64,000 nt of DNA from Bog-473 sp036491435 (GTDB lineage Bacteria; Actinomycetota; Acidimicrobiia; Acidimicrobiales; RAAP-2). Position numbers and translations under genes: made by a program. This document shows positions 27,253-35,571 of this stretch, in pieces; position 1 is the first letter of the stretch; every line of letters starts with the position of its first letter. A model generated the notes under the pieces. That model searched no databases. It was not told where the DNA came from and saw nothing but the letters and a program-made list of their open reading frames with translations. The stretch spans positions 23,277-87,276 of the forward strand of contig DASXBZ010000049.1 of NCBI GenBank assembly GCA_036491435.1, given 5' to 3'.

Positions 27253-27854
27253 GGCGTCGACGTTGCGGTCGTCGTCGAAGGGGTCGTGCCGGCAGTGGTC
27301 GTCCCGCCGGTTGCAGCAGCGCCGCTGCTGGTTCCCCCTGAAGTGCTCGTCGCGCCGGCACCGCCAGCCGAAGACGTCGAGGTGCTCGCGGTCGTCGCCG
27401 GGAGCGGCGCGGCGGGCGCCGGGGTGACCTTGGGCGTGGCCACCGGGACCGACAAGGAAACGTACGGGAGCTCCACCACGGTGGCGGGGTGCACCATGCC
27501 CTGGCTCGTGGCCGCACTGACGATACGCGGCGGCGTCTCGAGCTGAGAGACGGAAAGTTCGGCTTGACGGTGCGCACTCTGTTCGAGCGACAGCTGGTGC
27601 TGCAGCGAAGACAAACGCACCTGTCCGTTCGCGAGCAAGGCCTGCGCCACGACGACCGCCAACAGGGAGGCGACGACCATCGACACCGACAGGATGTTGA
27701 GCACCCGGCGCCGGTTCGCCAGCAGCCCACGGATACGGCCCGGCTGACCGGAGCGCGACGGGACAGCCCGTAACGGTGCCCAGCGCCGGGACGGAGTGGA
27801 ACCCCCGGCGTGGCGGCGTACGGGCGCAGCCGTCGCCGCAGGAGGTGGTGGCAT
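27249..27854 (-). CDS. ftsL: FtsL-like divisome protein
   Basis: 201 residues. A basic N-terminus precedes one membrane segment (NILSVSMVVASLLAVVVAQALL), then a short coiled coil (LSSLQHQLSLEQSAHRQAELSVSQLE) and the conserved PPRIV-x-A turn. The tail is an unusual Ser/Thr/Gly/Ala-rich extracytoplasmic region (the last 70 residues). Topology and position between rsmH and ftsI identify it as FtsL despite low sequence conservation. The start overlaps the rsmH stop by one base (TGATG). The low-complexity tail is longer than typical and may span the wall. Confidence 0.88.
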   Translation of the reverse strand: MPPPPAATAAPVRRHAGGSTPSRRWAPLRAVPSRSGQPGRIRGLLANRRRVLNILSVSMVVASLLAVVVAQALLANGQVRLSSLQHQLSLEQSAHRQAELSVSQLETPPRIVSAATSQGMVHPATVVELPYVSLSVPVATPKVTPAPAAPLPATTASTSTSSAGGAGATSTSGGTSSGAAATGGTTTAGTTPSTTTATSTP

Positions 27855-28789
27855 CAGCCCTCGACCGTTCGGACGATGGCGCGCAGTCGGGCCGCTTCGG
27901 CCCGGGGGTTCGCCTCGATCTCGGTGACCGATGCCTTGCGGGCACCGCGGAAAACGAGGCGATGACGCGGCACGGCGCCGCAGACGCAGGGCAGGCCGGG
28001 CGGGCAGACGCATCCGCCCGTTGCCGCGTCGGCGAAGGTCTGCTTCACCAGGCGGTCCTCGCCCGAGTGGTAGCTGATGACGGCGAGCACGCCCCCCACT
28101 GCCAAGCTCGACAATGCCAGCGGCAAGGCCGTGCGCAGCTCGTTCTGCTCGTCGTTGACTTCGATCCGGAGCGCCTGAAACACCCGACGCGCCGGATGAC
28201 CTTTGCGGCGCGCCGCTTGCGGCACGGCAGACGCCACGACTTCGGCCAGTTGGCCTGTGGAGGTCAACGGCCGGGCGCCCACGACCGCGCGGGCGATGCG
28301 CCCGGACAGTCGTCCCTCTCCGTTCTCGCGGAAGAGCCTCGCCAGCGCGTCCTCGGACAGACCGTTGACCAGGTCTGCCGCGGTGACGCCGGACGTCGGG
28401 TCCATCCGCATGTCGAGCGGGCCGTCGACGCGGTAGGAGAAGCCGCGGCTGGCCCGGTCGAGCTGAGGTGAGCTGACACCGAGGTCGAGGAGCATCCCCG
28501 AAAGGGGTGCCACCGCCGCGTCTTCGATCACTGATTCCAAGTCCGAGAACGGGGACCGGATCAGTGAGACCCGGTCCCCGAACGGAGCGAGTCGTTGGGC
28601 CGCCGCCTCGAGGGCGGCCGGGTCCCGGTCGAGACCGAGCACACGCATCTCGGGGTAGGCCTCGAGCAGCGACGCGGCGTGCCCGCCCCCGCCGACGGTG
28701 CCGTCGACGACCACGCCAGGAGGTACGGCAGCGAACAACGAGACCACGTCGTCACGCAGCACCGGAATGTGGTCGAACGAGTGGGCCAT
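27854..28789 (-). CDS. rsmH: 16S rRNA (cytosine(1402)-N(4))-methyltransferase RsmH
   Basis: 311 residues. SAM-binding motif I is VVDGTVGGGGHAASLLEAYP. Further signatures are VLGLDRDPAALEAA, MLLDLGVSSPQLD and GFSYRVDGPLDMRMDP, with FQALRIEVNDEQNELRTAL and VISYHSGEDRLVKQTF near the end. It modifies C1402 in the ribosomal decoding site. The ATG has GGAG eight bases upstream. The 209 bases between it and mraZ include a long purine-rich stretch on the coding strand and may contain an internal promoter. Confidence 0.96.
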   Translation of the reverse strand: MAHSFDHIPVLRDDVVSLFAAVPPGVVVDGTVGGGGHAASLLEAYPEMRVLGLDRDPAALEAAAQRLAPFGDRVSLIRSPFSDLESVIEDAAVAPLSGMLLDLGVSSPQLDRASRGFSYRVDGPLDMRMDPTSGVTAADLVNGLSEDALARLFRENGEGRLSGRIARAVVGARPLTSTGQLAEVVASAVPQAARRKGHPARRVFQALRIEVNDEQNELRTALPLALSSLAVGGVLAVISYHSGEDRLVKQTFADAATGGCVCPPGLPCVCGAVPRHRLVFRGARKASVTEIEANPRAEAARLRAIVRTVEG

Positions 28790-28998
28790 CTGCAGCTCCT
28801 CGGCCGGATGGTCGAGGGGGAGGTGGAGATCCAGACGACCGAGGTGGAAGTGGGTGGAGTGGGCTTCCAGTGTTCCGGTCGAGGAGCTGCACATGGTCCA
28901 ACGCGTCCCACGGCATGTGGTGCGTCCGTCAGTCCTTCTTTCTCTTGTTCCGTCGTTTCCTACGCTTCTCCCTTTTCTTTGCGTGGCTCGGATCGGGC

Positions 28999-29436
28999 TC
29001 AGCCGTCCTCGAGGAGCCAGCTCTCCTCGGGCATCACCCGTGACTCCCATTCCGCGGGGTTCCACAACTCGACCCGGTCGATGGCGCCGTGCACCAACAC
29101 CTCCGTGTCGAGATGAGCGAACGTCCGCAGATGGGACGGAATCGGCATGCGGCCTTGGCGATCGATCTCGACCTCCGCCGAGTTCGACGCCCAGATGCGG
29201 GCCCGGTTGCGATCCGCCCGTCCCGTCTCCGTCTTCTCCTGCATCACCTCCATCTGCCGCTCGAACTCCCCTGGTGTCCAGAGCGCCAGGCACCCTTCGG
29301 TGTGTTGCGTGAGATAGCCCCCTCGCTCGAACTGGGTGCGGAACTTCGCCGGCAGGATGACCCTGCCTTTCGAGTCGAGCGAGTGCTCGTACCTCCCGAC
29401 GAACCCTGCTGCCACCAGTTGTCTCTCCCACGACAC
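28999..29436 (-). CDS. mraZ: Transcriptional regulator MraZ
   Basis: 145 residues, two SpoVT/AbrB-like repeats, each with the family pattern: DSKGRVILPAKFR in the first half and DRQGRMPIPSHLRTFA in the second. MraZ forms a ring and represses the division cluster by binding short direct repeats in its own promoter. Such repeats are visible just upstream. It is the first gene of the minus-strand cluster that runs to ftsZ. Confidence 0.95.
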   Translation of the reverse strand: MSWERQLVAAGFVGRYEHSLDSKGRVILPAKFRTQFERGGYLTQHTEGCLALWTPGEFERQMEVMQEKTETGRADRNRARIWASNSAEVEIDRQGRMPIPSHLRTFAHLDTEVLVHGAIDRVELWNPAEWESRVMPEESWLLEDG

Positions 29437-29463
29437 TCCCTGACCTGCGCCTGTTGACGCTCT

Positions 29464-29523
29464 GTCACTCCATTTCCCGCCACTTTACGCCCTTTCCCTC
29501 CACTGCACAACTACTTCCCTCCA
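29464..29523 (-). promoter_or_regulatory. Phased direct repeats upstream of mraZ (candidate MraZ operator)
   Basis: On the coding strand the 9-mer TGGAGGGAA occurs twice (29515-29523, 29494-29502), then TGGCGGGAA (29474-29482), then the looser TGGAGTGAC (29464-29472). Spacings between copies are 21, 20 and 10 bases, i.e. whole helical turns, so a ring-shaped regulator could contact all boxes on one DNA face. A weaker copy (GGGCGTAAA) sits at the intermediate phase. Other MraZ proteins bind TGGG-type repeats at about 10-bp periodicity. The array ends 27 bases before the mraZ start codon. Confidence 0.65.
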
Positions 29524-29770
29524 TTTGCAACCCAAATGAAACCCTTTGCGCCCATGGGGCCCGTCAGGGTCGACGCGCGCCTCAGGCCACAAGGCCCGCG
29601 GAGGACACCTGGGCACGCGACAGAGGAAGGGATGGCCCCGTAGCGACGACGGAAAGGAGAGGATCGGGCCAACCGCGCTGCACTGCTTCGACGACGCACC
29701 ACCGGGGACCGCCACCACCCGATGGTGAGACCCGACGTCCGCGAGCAACCGCCCGCAGACGCCGCCAGCC
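29524..29770. other. Non-coding stretch upstream of the mraZ boxes
   Basis: With the repeat array this forms a 334-base gap between mraZ and the lipoate-ligase-like gene. It presumably holds the mraZ promoter. No convincing -35/-10 pair, RNA gene or small coding region was identified. Confidence 0.4.
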
Positions 29771-30505
29771 CTATGAGGCTCCCGACACCCCGATCCCAGG
29801 AAAGGCGTGGACGAGGCGCTGCCGCAGCCCTGCCAACTCAGGCATCGACGGAGTCAACCCGCCGACACCCACTGCAACATCGCGCAGCTCGCCGGCCAGC
29901 TCCGACCGCGCCTCGCCGTCCAACGACAGCAGGTCGAGCAACGCTGCCGGGTCCCAGTGCAGATACGCGCATGACGAGAACAGCGCGCCTTCGCGGCTGC
30001 GCCACTGCGAGAGTCCGACGACCTTGCGACCGTCGACGAACACCTCGCCCGGTCCGCGCCCCGCGAAGCAGACCAGGTCGCCCAACGCCCCGGGTACTGA
30101 ACGCCCCGTGTGCACCGACAAGCCGTCCGCCACCCCGACCCCGACGTCGACGCCGACTCCGGCCAACGCCTCGATCCACCACTGCCCCACCCATTCGGCC
30201 GCCACCGAGACGTCGTGCGACCACAACACGTCGTCGCGTGGAATCCACGCGTCGACCCACAGCTGGCCACCGGGTTCGAGATACACCGCGCCGCCCCCGC
30301 CGCGCCGCCGCACGACCTCGACGGACCGCTCCCGCATTGCGTCCGGTGCCACCAGGTCACTGGGCTGGGTGCTCCCCAACACCAACATGGGGTGTGCCAC
30401 CTCACGGACGACCGCGGCGCGCTGGCGCGCCGCGCGGAACTGCTCCACGTCAAAGAGAGATTGCGAGGAGGAGGGCGAAGAAAAGGGAGGAGTGGGCGCG
30501 GCCAA
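29771..30505 (-). CDS. Lipoate/octanoyl-type protein ligase family (BPL/LplA/LipB fold)
   Basis: About 244 residues. The conserved substrate-loop motif VVRRRGGGGAVYLEPGGQLWVDAWIP (broken here as RRRGGGGAVYL near residue 87) is diagnostic for the LplA/LipB/BirA catalytic fold. The lysine of GRKVVGLSQWRSREGALF is the usual acyl-adenylate ligand region. Which acyl group or protein it acts on is uncertain. The start is poorly defined: the earliest possible codon is a TTG right after the HNH gene stop, and an internal GTG at 30448 is also possible. It is probably co-transcribed with the HNH gene upstream. Confidence 0.72.
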   Translation of the reverse strand: MAAPTPPFSSPSSSQSLFDVEQFRAARQRAAVVREVAHPMLVLGSTQPSDLVAPDAMRERSVEVVRRRGGGGAVYLEPGGQLWVDAWIPRDDVLWSHDVSVAAEWVGQWWIEALAGVGVDVGVGVADGLSVHTGRSVPGALGDLVCFAGRGPGEVFVDGRKVVGLSQWRSREGALFSSCAYLHWDPAALLDLLSLDGEARSELAGELRDVAVGVGGLTPSMPELAGLRQRLVHAFPGIGVSGAS

Positions 30506-30508
30506 GCC

Positions 30509-31015
30509 TCAGGAGGCGGCAGCCAGATACGGCTCCCACAGCGGGTCGACGTCCGAGAGGTGTCGCAGCCGCCACAGGTGGCCGTCGGGCGGTGCCGGCT
30601 TGACGCGCAGCGTCCAACCCAGCTCGGAGAGCAACTGGTCGGCCTTCACCAGGTTGTCCTTCTTGCACGCCGCCACGACGTTGGACCAGTCGTGCGTGCC
30701 GCCGCGGCTGCGCGGGATCACGTGGTCGATCGTGTCGGCCGGCTGCGAGCAATACACACAGAGCCCTCCGTCGCGCCGGAGCACTGAACGACGGGTGACG
30801 GGGGGCGTCCGGGCCCACCGTGGGATCCGCACCATGTGGCTCAGACGGACGATGGAGGGCACTTCCACGTCCATCCGCGCGGAGTGGAAGACCTTGCAGT
30901 CCTCGCGGATGGCGACGGGCTCGGCCCGCCCGGTCAGCATCAGCACGACGGCACGACGATCGGAGACGAGGGCCAGCGGCTCATAGGTCGCATTGAGGAG
31001 GAGCACCCGCTCCAT
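30509..31015 (-). CDS. HNH endonuclease-domain protein
   Basis: 168 residues. The N-terminal strand-rich part (MERVLLLNATYEPLALVSDRRAVVLML) is typical of a widespread actinobacterial HNH family. The HNH core follows with CVYCSQPADTIDHVIPRSRGGTHDWSNVVAACKKDN (Cys pair, then DH, N and the final C; positions about 96-130). Members are stand-alone and their DNA target is unknown. It may act in repair or restriction; nothing nearby points to a toxin or phage origin. The ATG follows GGGGT, and the gene is followed immediately by the lipoate-ligase-like gene. Confidence 0.85.
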   Translation of the reverse strand: MERVLLLNATYEPLALVSDRRAVVLMLTGRAEPVAIREDCKVFHSARMDVEVPSIVRLSHMVRIPRWARTPPVTRRSVLRRDGGLCVYCSQPADTIDHVIPRSRGGTHDWSNVVAACKKDNLVKADQLLSELGWTLRVKPAPPDGHLWRLRHLSDVDPLWEPYLAAAS

Positions 31016-31026
31016 ACCCCGAGAGG

Positions 31027-31314
31027 CTATCCGCCGGGCGGGCGCGACCTTTGACACCAGCGGAGGTAGGCCACCACGTCGTCGGGTCGGAGCGGCTCGC
31101 CAACGCCGTCGCCGCCGTTGGCGGTCACGAGCCGGAAGCGCCAGTACGCGTTGCCCGGCACGGGCAGGAAGGGAGGACGGCGCCACCACCCCCGACGGGC
31201 CAGCCGCGACAGAGCGCCCAACGCCACCAACCACAGTCCGGGATGCGGCAGCACGGCCCGGACGACGACGGCGGCGTCCCGGCCCCATCTCCCCCGGCCC
31301 TGGCCTCTACTCAC
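31027..31314 (-). CDS. Small conserved actinobacterial protein of unknown function
   Basis: A 95-residue basic protein. It contains LWLVALGALSRLARRGWWRRPPFLPVP, then YWRFRLVTANGG and a C-terminal RPDDVVAYLRWCQRSR. This Trp/Arg-rich pattern recurs in short conserved proteins of actinobacteria, so I take it as real; its function is unknown. The start is the GTG that gives a family-like length. It lies 31 bases after the ROK kinase gene. Just upstream of its start the sequence repeats GTGAGCGC-like units. Confidence 0.6.
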   Translation of the reverse strand: MSRGQGRGRWGRDAAVVVRAVLPHPGLWLVALGALSRLARRGWWRRPPFLPVPGNAYWRFRLVTANGGDGVGEPLRPDDVVAYLRWCQRSRPPGG

Positions 31315-31345
31315 GCGCTCACCCCGCTCATTGCGCTCACCGCGC

Positions 31346-32251
31346 TCAACCCACCAGCCCGATCCGCTCCAGCCCCACCCGCGCCGCGCCCACGAGGGGT
31401 CCCTCGTCACCCAGTCCCCCGGGAATCACCCGCGCCCCACGGGCGAACTCGAGCCTGCAGCGAAGATCCATCTCCGCCTGCGCGGCGCGGAAGAACGGCG
31501 CGCCGAAGCCGAGCGCCACCGAACCGCTGACGACCGCCAACGGCAGGTCCAACAGGTTCACCACCGACCCGATCGCGCGGCCGACCAACGTCCCGACGCG
31601 CTCGACCACCTCCGCGCTCGCTTCACGAGGCGGACGCCCCGTGATCGATTCGATCGCGGTCCCCGACGCCTCCGCCTCGAGGCAGCCGCGTCCCCCGCAC
31701 GGACACACGCGACCCGAGGGCTCGACGACGACGTGCCCGATGTGCCCCGCATTGCCCAGCCTTCCGTCCAACAGGCGCCCGTTCAACACGATCCCGCCCC
31801 CGACCCCGGTCGACACGACCATCCCCAAGAAGTTCGCGCACCCCGCCGCGGCGCCGACCCACCCCTCCCCCACGGCCAGCGCCTTGGCGTCGTTGTCGAC
31901 GAACGTCGGCAGCCCCGTCAGCGCCGCGAGCCGCGCCCGCAGTGGGAACCCACGCCACGCCTCGATGTTGAGCGGCGACACCTCGTTGCCCCCGGCGCTC
32001 ATCGGCCCACCGCAGCCCGCGCCGCACACCACCATCCGGTCGGCCCCACCCACGCCGGCCATCACCCCTTCGACCAGACCGGCCAGGTCACCCCACAGAA
32101 GTTCGTCCTGGCCCGGCCCGCCACCGCCGTGCCGGGTCGGCAGCGTCGCCCGCTCGAGCAGGGTCCCGTCCAGCCCGACCAGCCCGGCGGCCAACTTGGT
32201 GCCCCCGACGTCCACGGCCAGCGCGAGATCAGCCACGGGCCGACCACGCAA
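31346..32251 (-). CDS. ROK-family sugar kinase (glucokinase-like)
   Basis: 301 residues. The ATP-binding loop is LAVDVGGTKLAAGLVGLDG, and the catalytic Asp is in FVDNDAKALAVGEGW. The ROK signature follows as GMVVSTGVGGGIVLNGRLLDG. The zinc-binding motif is intact: VCPCGGRGCLEAEASG, preceded by NAGHIGHVVVEP. Substrate (glucose, N-acetylglucosamine or N-acetylmannosamine) cannot be decided from the sequence. The ATG is used here, but a GTG five codons later (32236) gives the more typical length. The downstream small gene is probably co-transcribed. Confidence 0.88.
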   Translation of the reverse strand: MRGRPVADLALAVDVGGTKLAAGLVGLDGTLLERATLPTRHGGGGPGQDELLWGDLAGLVEGVMAGVGGADRMVVCGAGCGGPMSAGGNEVSPLNIEAWRGFPLRARLAALTGLPTFVDNDAKALAVGEGWVGAAAGCANFLGMVVSTGVGGGIVLNGRLLDGRLGNAGHIGHVVVEPSGRVCPCGGRGCLEAEASGTAIESITGRPPREASAEVVERVGTLVGRAIGSVVNLLDLPLAVVSGSVALGFGAPFFRAAQAEMDLRCRLEFARGARVIPGGLGDEGPLVGAARVGLERIGLVG

Positions 32252-32317
32252 CCGACGACGTCATGGCAGCGAACGCGACAAAGGCAGTGTGGGGACGAAC
32301 GCCCCCAGAAGGTGGGT

Positions 32318-32722
32318 TCAGTCCTCGCGCCGGTGGAAGCGGGAGCGGAACCAGTCGCGCGCACCACTGACCGCGCTCTCGATCCCGCTCGATCCCCCAC
32401 CGCCGGCCCCCGCCTCGCCGTCCTTCGGGCGCGTCAGGTCGTGCCAGCCGGCCTTGCCCATGCGACGCAGGTTCCGCTCGAACCACACCGCGGAGCCGAA
32501 CATGATGACGACGCCGACCAATCCGGCCACGACGGACTTCGAGTAGAACGCGACGAGGATCACGACACCGAGCACGAACGTCACCGCCGCCCACTTGCAG
32601 TAGCGCCCGGCGTGCCGATAGACGGTCTCGGACCGGACGCGCTCGGCGAACTCGGGGTCCTGTTTGACCAGTGACTCCTCGAGCTCCGCGAGGATCTTTT
32701 GTTCGTGGTCGGAAAGCGGCAC
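32318..32722 (-). CDS. DUF3040-family membrane protein
   Basis: 134 residues. The opening MPLSDHEQKILAELEESL is the family hallmark. Two adjacent membrane segments follow (AAVTFVLGVVILVAFY and VVAGLVGVVIMFGSAVWF), then a charged/Gly-rich tail. Function is unknown; these small membrane proteins are common in actinobacteria. The start is the GTG preceding PLSDHEQ, with an AGGGGG stretch upstream. Confidence 0.85.
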   Translation of the reverse strand: MPLSDHEQKILAELEESLVKQDPEFAERVRSETVYRHAGRYCKWAAVTFVLGVVILVAFYSKSVVAGLVGVVIMFGSAVWFERNLRRMGKAGWHDLTRPKDGEAGAGGGGSSGIESAVSGARDWFRSRFHRRED

Positions 32723-32982
32723 TACGCCCTGCCCCCTGGGATCTCCACATCCATCTGCGAACCATGTTGGCACGCCCTGCGGGCGCGAACAATGAGAATC
32801 CCGCCCCTCGATGCTGCCTGAGCAGTGGTCTCCACCGGGCGTCAGCTTAGGGCCGCCGCGTCGTGCGTTGGACGCGGTCGTGGACTTGGAACGACCCTGC
32901 CTGCCCGCCTGCGTGTCCCTGCCCGTCCATCGGGAAGTCGGTCCCCGCCGCACACCCGACCCGGTCCCGGCCGCCGGACCGC

Positions 32983-33306
32983 CTACTCCTTGTCCCCGTC
33001 CCTGCCCTTGCGCCGCATGACCAGCGCCCCGATCAGGGCGCCCAGCAGGCCCGAGATCACGATCACGAGGATCAGTGGCGCCTGGCGGTTGAACACCCAG
33101 AAGTCGATTCGAACGTCCCGCAGGTTGGCCAGCGCGAACCACACCAGCAGCACGACCGCGATCGCGACGCCGATGAGCGTCGCCTGTCGACGGCGGTCGA
33201 GGCCCTTCTTGTCGTCCTCCGCGACGTGCTCGGTCAACGGATCACGGTGTACGGGCTTCCTGGCCACCGATTCATTCTGCCGCCTCCCCCGCCGGCTTGT
33301 TGTCAC
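32983..33306 (-). CDS. LapA/DUF1049-like two-helix membrane protein
   Basis: About 107 residues. A charged N-terminus precedes two membrane segments (ATLIGVAIAVVLLVWFALANL and LILVIVISGLLGALIGALVM) around the family turn RDVRIDFWVFNRQAPL. A Lys/Arg/Asp tail closes it. The LapA domain in proteobacteria helps lipopolysaccharide transport; the role in an actinobacterium is unknown. The start may instead be the GTG at 33267, which is preceded by GGGGGAGG but at a long spacing. It is divergent from the acyl-CoA ligase gene. Confidence 0.75.
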   Translation of the reverse strand: MTTSRRGRRQNESVARKPVHRDPLTEHVAEDDKKGLDRRRQATLIGVAIAVVLLVWFALANLRDVRIDFWVFNRQAPLILVIVISGLLGALIGALVMRRKGRDGDKE

Positions 33307-33347
33307 CCCGGCCCCAGCTGCTATGGAAGGGGCCGGAAAGGAGGGCG

Positions 33348-34925
33348 ATGACCAACACGAGCCCAGGCCCGAGCGAGATTCTCACCGGCGCCCGCACCAT
33401 GTGGGAGCTCGTCGACCGGCGCGCCGATGCCTCGCCCGACCACCCCATGCTGATCGCCGCCGACGGCGAGACCGTCACGTTCGGGCAGTTCCGTGACAAG
33501 GCCGAGCGTGCCGCCGCCGGCCTGCACGACATTGGCGTCAGCACCGGCTCGGTCGTCTCGTGGCAGCTGCCCACCCGCATCGACACCGTGGTGCTCTCCG
33601 CGGCGCTCGCCCGCCTCGGCGCCGTGCAGAACCCGATCATCCACCTCTACCGCGAGCGCGAGGTCGGCTTCGCGCTGCGCCAGACCGGTGCCTCGCTCTT
33701 CGTCGTCCCCGGTACCTGGCGCGACACCGACTTCGTCGCCCTCGCCGACCGCGCGCTGGCCGACGCGCCGACGCGGCCCACCATCCTCAACCTCGAGGCC
33801 GGCCTTCCGGAGGGCGACCCCGCCGTCCTGCCCCCACCGCCCCCGGGGACCTCGCCCGACGACGGCCCGATCCGCTGGATCTACTACACCTCGGGATCGA
33901 CCGCCGACCCCAAGGGCGTCCAGCACACCGACCAGACGCTCATCGCCGGCGGGTGGGGCCTGGCCCTCGCGCTCGCCATGACACCCGACGACGTCGGCTC
34001 CATCGCCTTCCCCTTCGCGCACATCGCCGGGCCGGACTACCTCGTGTGCATGCTGACGATCGGCTTCCCCGCCGTTCTCCTCGAGGCGTTCGTGCCGGCC
34101 GAAGCGCTCGACGTCTTCCGCACACACGACGTCACCCTGGTCGGCGGGAGCACCGCCTTCTACGTCGCGTACCTCGCCGAGCAGCGCAAGGACCCGACCG
34201 TTCCGATCCTGCCGACGCTGCGCCTCATGGCCGGCGGCGGAGCCGCCAAGCCACCCGAGGTCCACTTCGAAGTGCGCGACGAGATCGGCGGGCGCGGCGT
34301 CGTGCACGGCTACGGCATGACCGAGGTGCCGATGATCGCCAACGGCTCCCCGCACGACACCGACGAGCAGCTGGCCAACACCGACGGCAAGCCGGTGGAG
34401 GGCGCCGATGTGCGCATCGTCCGGCTCGACGGCGTGCCGGCCGGCCCCGGTGAGGAGGGCGAGGTCCGGGTGAAGGGGCCGATGGTGTTCCACGGCTACA
34501 CCGACCCGGCGCTGACGAAGGAGGCCTTCGACGAGGACGGCTACTTCCGCACCGGCGACCTCGGCAAGCTCCGGTCCGACGGGCACGTCACGCTGACCGG
34601 GCGCCTCAAGGACGTGATCGTCCGCAAGGGCGAGAACATCAGTGCCAAGGAGATCGAGGACCTTCTCTACACCCACCCCAAGGTGGTGGAGGTCGCGGTG
34701 GTCGGCCTGCCTGACCCCGAGCGGGGCGAGCGGGTCTGCGCCGTCGTCCAGCTCACGGACGGGACGGACACGCTCGAGCTGGCCGAGATCGTCGCCTTCT
34801 GCCGCGAGGCCGGGCTCATGACCCAGAAGATCCCCGAACAGCTCGAGGTTCGCACCGACTGGCCGCGGGCGGGCACCGGCAAGATCGTCAAGAAGTCTCT
34901 CCGCGACGAGTACGCGCCGGCATGA
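33348..34925 (+). CDS. Acyl-CoA synthetase (AMP-forming, ANL superfamily)
   Basis: 525 residues. The AMP-binding motif is RWIYYTSGSTADPKGVQHTD, followed by HGYGMTEVPMI and DGYFRTGDLGKL. The hinge is GRLKDVIVRKGENISAKEIEDLL, and the catalytic Lys sits in RAGTGKIVKKSLRDEYA near the end. It activates a carboxylic acid as its CoA thioester; medium-chain or cyclic acids are plausible, but the substrate is not readable. The ATG has a strong AAGGAGG eight bases upstream. The stop overlaps the phosphatase gene as ATGA. Confidence 0.92.
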   Translation: MTNTSPGPSEILTGARTMWELVDRRADASPDHPMLIAADGETVTFGQFRDKAERAAAGLHDIGVSTGSVVSWQLPTRIDTVVLSAALARLGAVQNPIIHLYREREVGFALRQTGASLFVVPGTWRDTDFVALADRALADAPTRPTILNLEAGLPEGDPAVLPPPPPGTSPDDGPIRWIYYTSGSTADPKGVQHTDQTLIAGGWGLALALAMTPDDVGSIAFPFAHIAGPDYLVCMLTIGFPAVLLEAFVPAEALDVFRTHDVTLVGGSTAFYVAYLAEQRKDPTVPILPTLRLMAGGGAAKPPEVHFEVRDEIGGRGVVHGYGMTEVPMIANGSPHDTDEQLANTDGKPVEGADVRIVRLDGVPAGPGEEGEVRVKGPMVFHGYTDPALTKEAFDEDGYFRTGDLGKLRSDGHVTLTGRLKDVIVRKGENISAKEIEDLLYTHPKVVEVAVVGLPDPERGERVCAVVQLTDGTDTLELAEIVAFCREAGLMTQKIPEQLEVRTDWPRAGTGKIVKKSLRDEYAPA

Positions 34926-35479
34926 ACGCTCCCGCACCGCGCCGGGTCGTGCTCCCCGGCCCCATCGGCGACCGGCCCTATCGCATCCTCTTCATCTGCA
35001 CCGGCAACATCTGTCGCTCCCCGATGGCCGAAGTGGTCACGCGTTCGCTCGCACAGCAGACGGTCCTTGCCGACGGCTCGACGCTCGGCGACCACATCGA
35101 GGTCAGCAGTGCGGGGACCGGGCCCTGGCACGAGGGCGAGCCGATGCACCCCTCTGCCTCGATCGCGCTCGGCCGCGGCGGCTACCCCCAAGACGGCCAC
35201 GTGGCACACCAGTTCGTCTCCTCCGACCTCGGCCGTATCGACCTGATGGTCGGCCTCGACCGCCGCCATCGCCAGATGCTGCTCGGGCTCGGCGCCGACC
35301 CCGACCGCCTCGTCCTGCTGCGATCCTTCGACGACAACGCGGGTGCCGCCGCCGACGTGCCCGACCCCTACTACGGCGACCAAGCGGTGTTCGACGACTG
35401 CCGCGACATGATCGCCGCCGCCTGCACCGGCCTCGTCGCGCAGCTGGCGGCCAACTGGGACAGCCTCTGGGCCGCCTGA
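34922..35479 (+). CDS. Low-molecular-weight protein-tyrosine phosphatase
   Basis: 185 residues. The P-loop CX5R is ILFICTGNICRSPMAEV (Cys26, Arg32). The general-acid DP motif is VPDPYYGDQAVFDDC near residue 143. A 19-residue N-terminal extension precedes the fold. The bound partner is unknown; in actinobacteria such enzymes often dephosphorylate arginine or tyrosine in signalling or export systems. It is translationally coupled to the acyl-CoA ligase and followed 92 bases later by a CapA-like gene, which may be functionally linked, since LMW phosphatases commonly regulate polysaccharide export. Confidence 0.92.
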   Translation: MNAPAPRRVVLPGPIGDRPYRILFICTGNICRSPMAEVVTRSLAQQTVLADGSTLGDHIEVSSAGTGPWHEGEPMHPSASIALGRGGYPQDGHVAHQFVSSDLGRIDLMVGLDRRHRQMLLGLGADPDRLVLLRSFDDNAGAAADVPDPYYGDQAVFDDCRDMIAAACTGLVAQLAANWDSLWAA

Positions 35480-35571
35480 ACCTGGCGCCGCCGCATCCGA
35501 CGACGCACAAAAGGGCTGGTCAGCGACCCGCCTGCACGGGACCGATCGCAGCCTGTGTGACATAGTGCCCC

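Noticed and set aside
33321..34937. A 538-codon open frame antisense to the acyl-CoA synthetase
   Set aside because: Shadow of a conserved gene; no family features.
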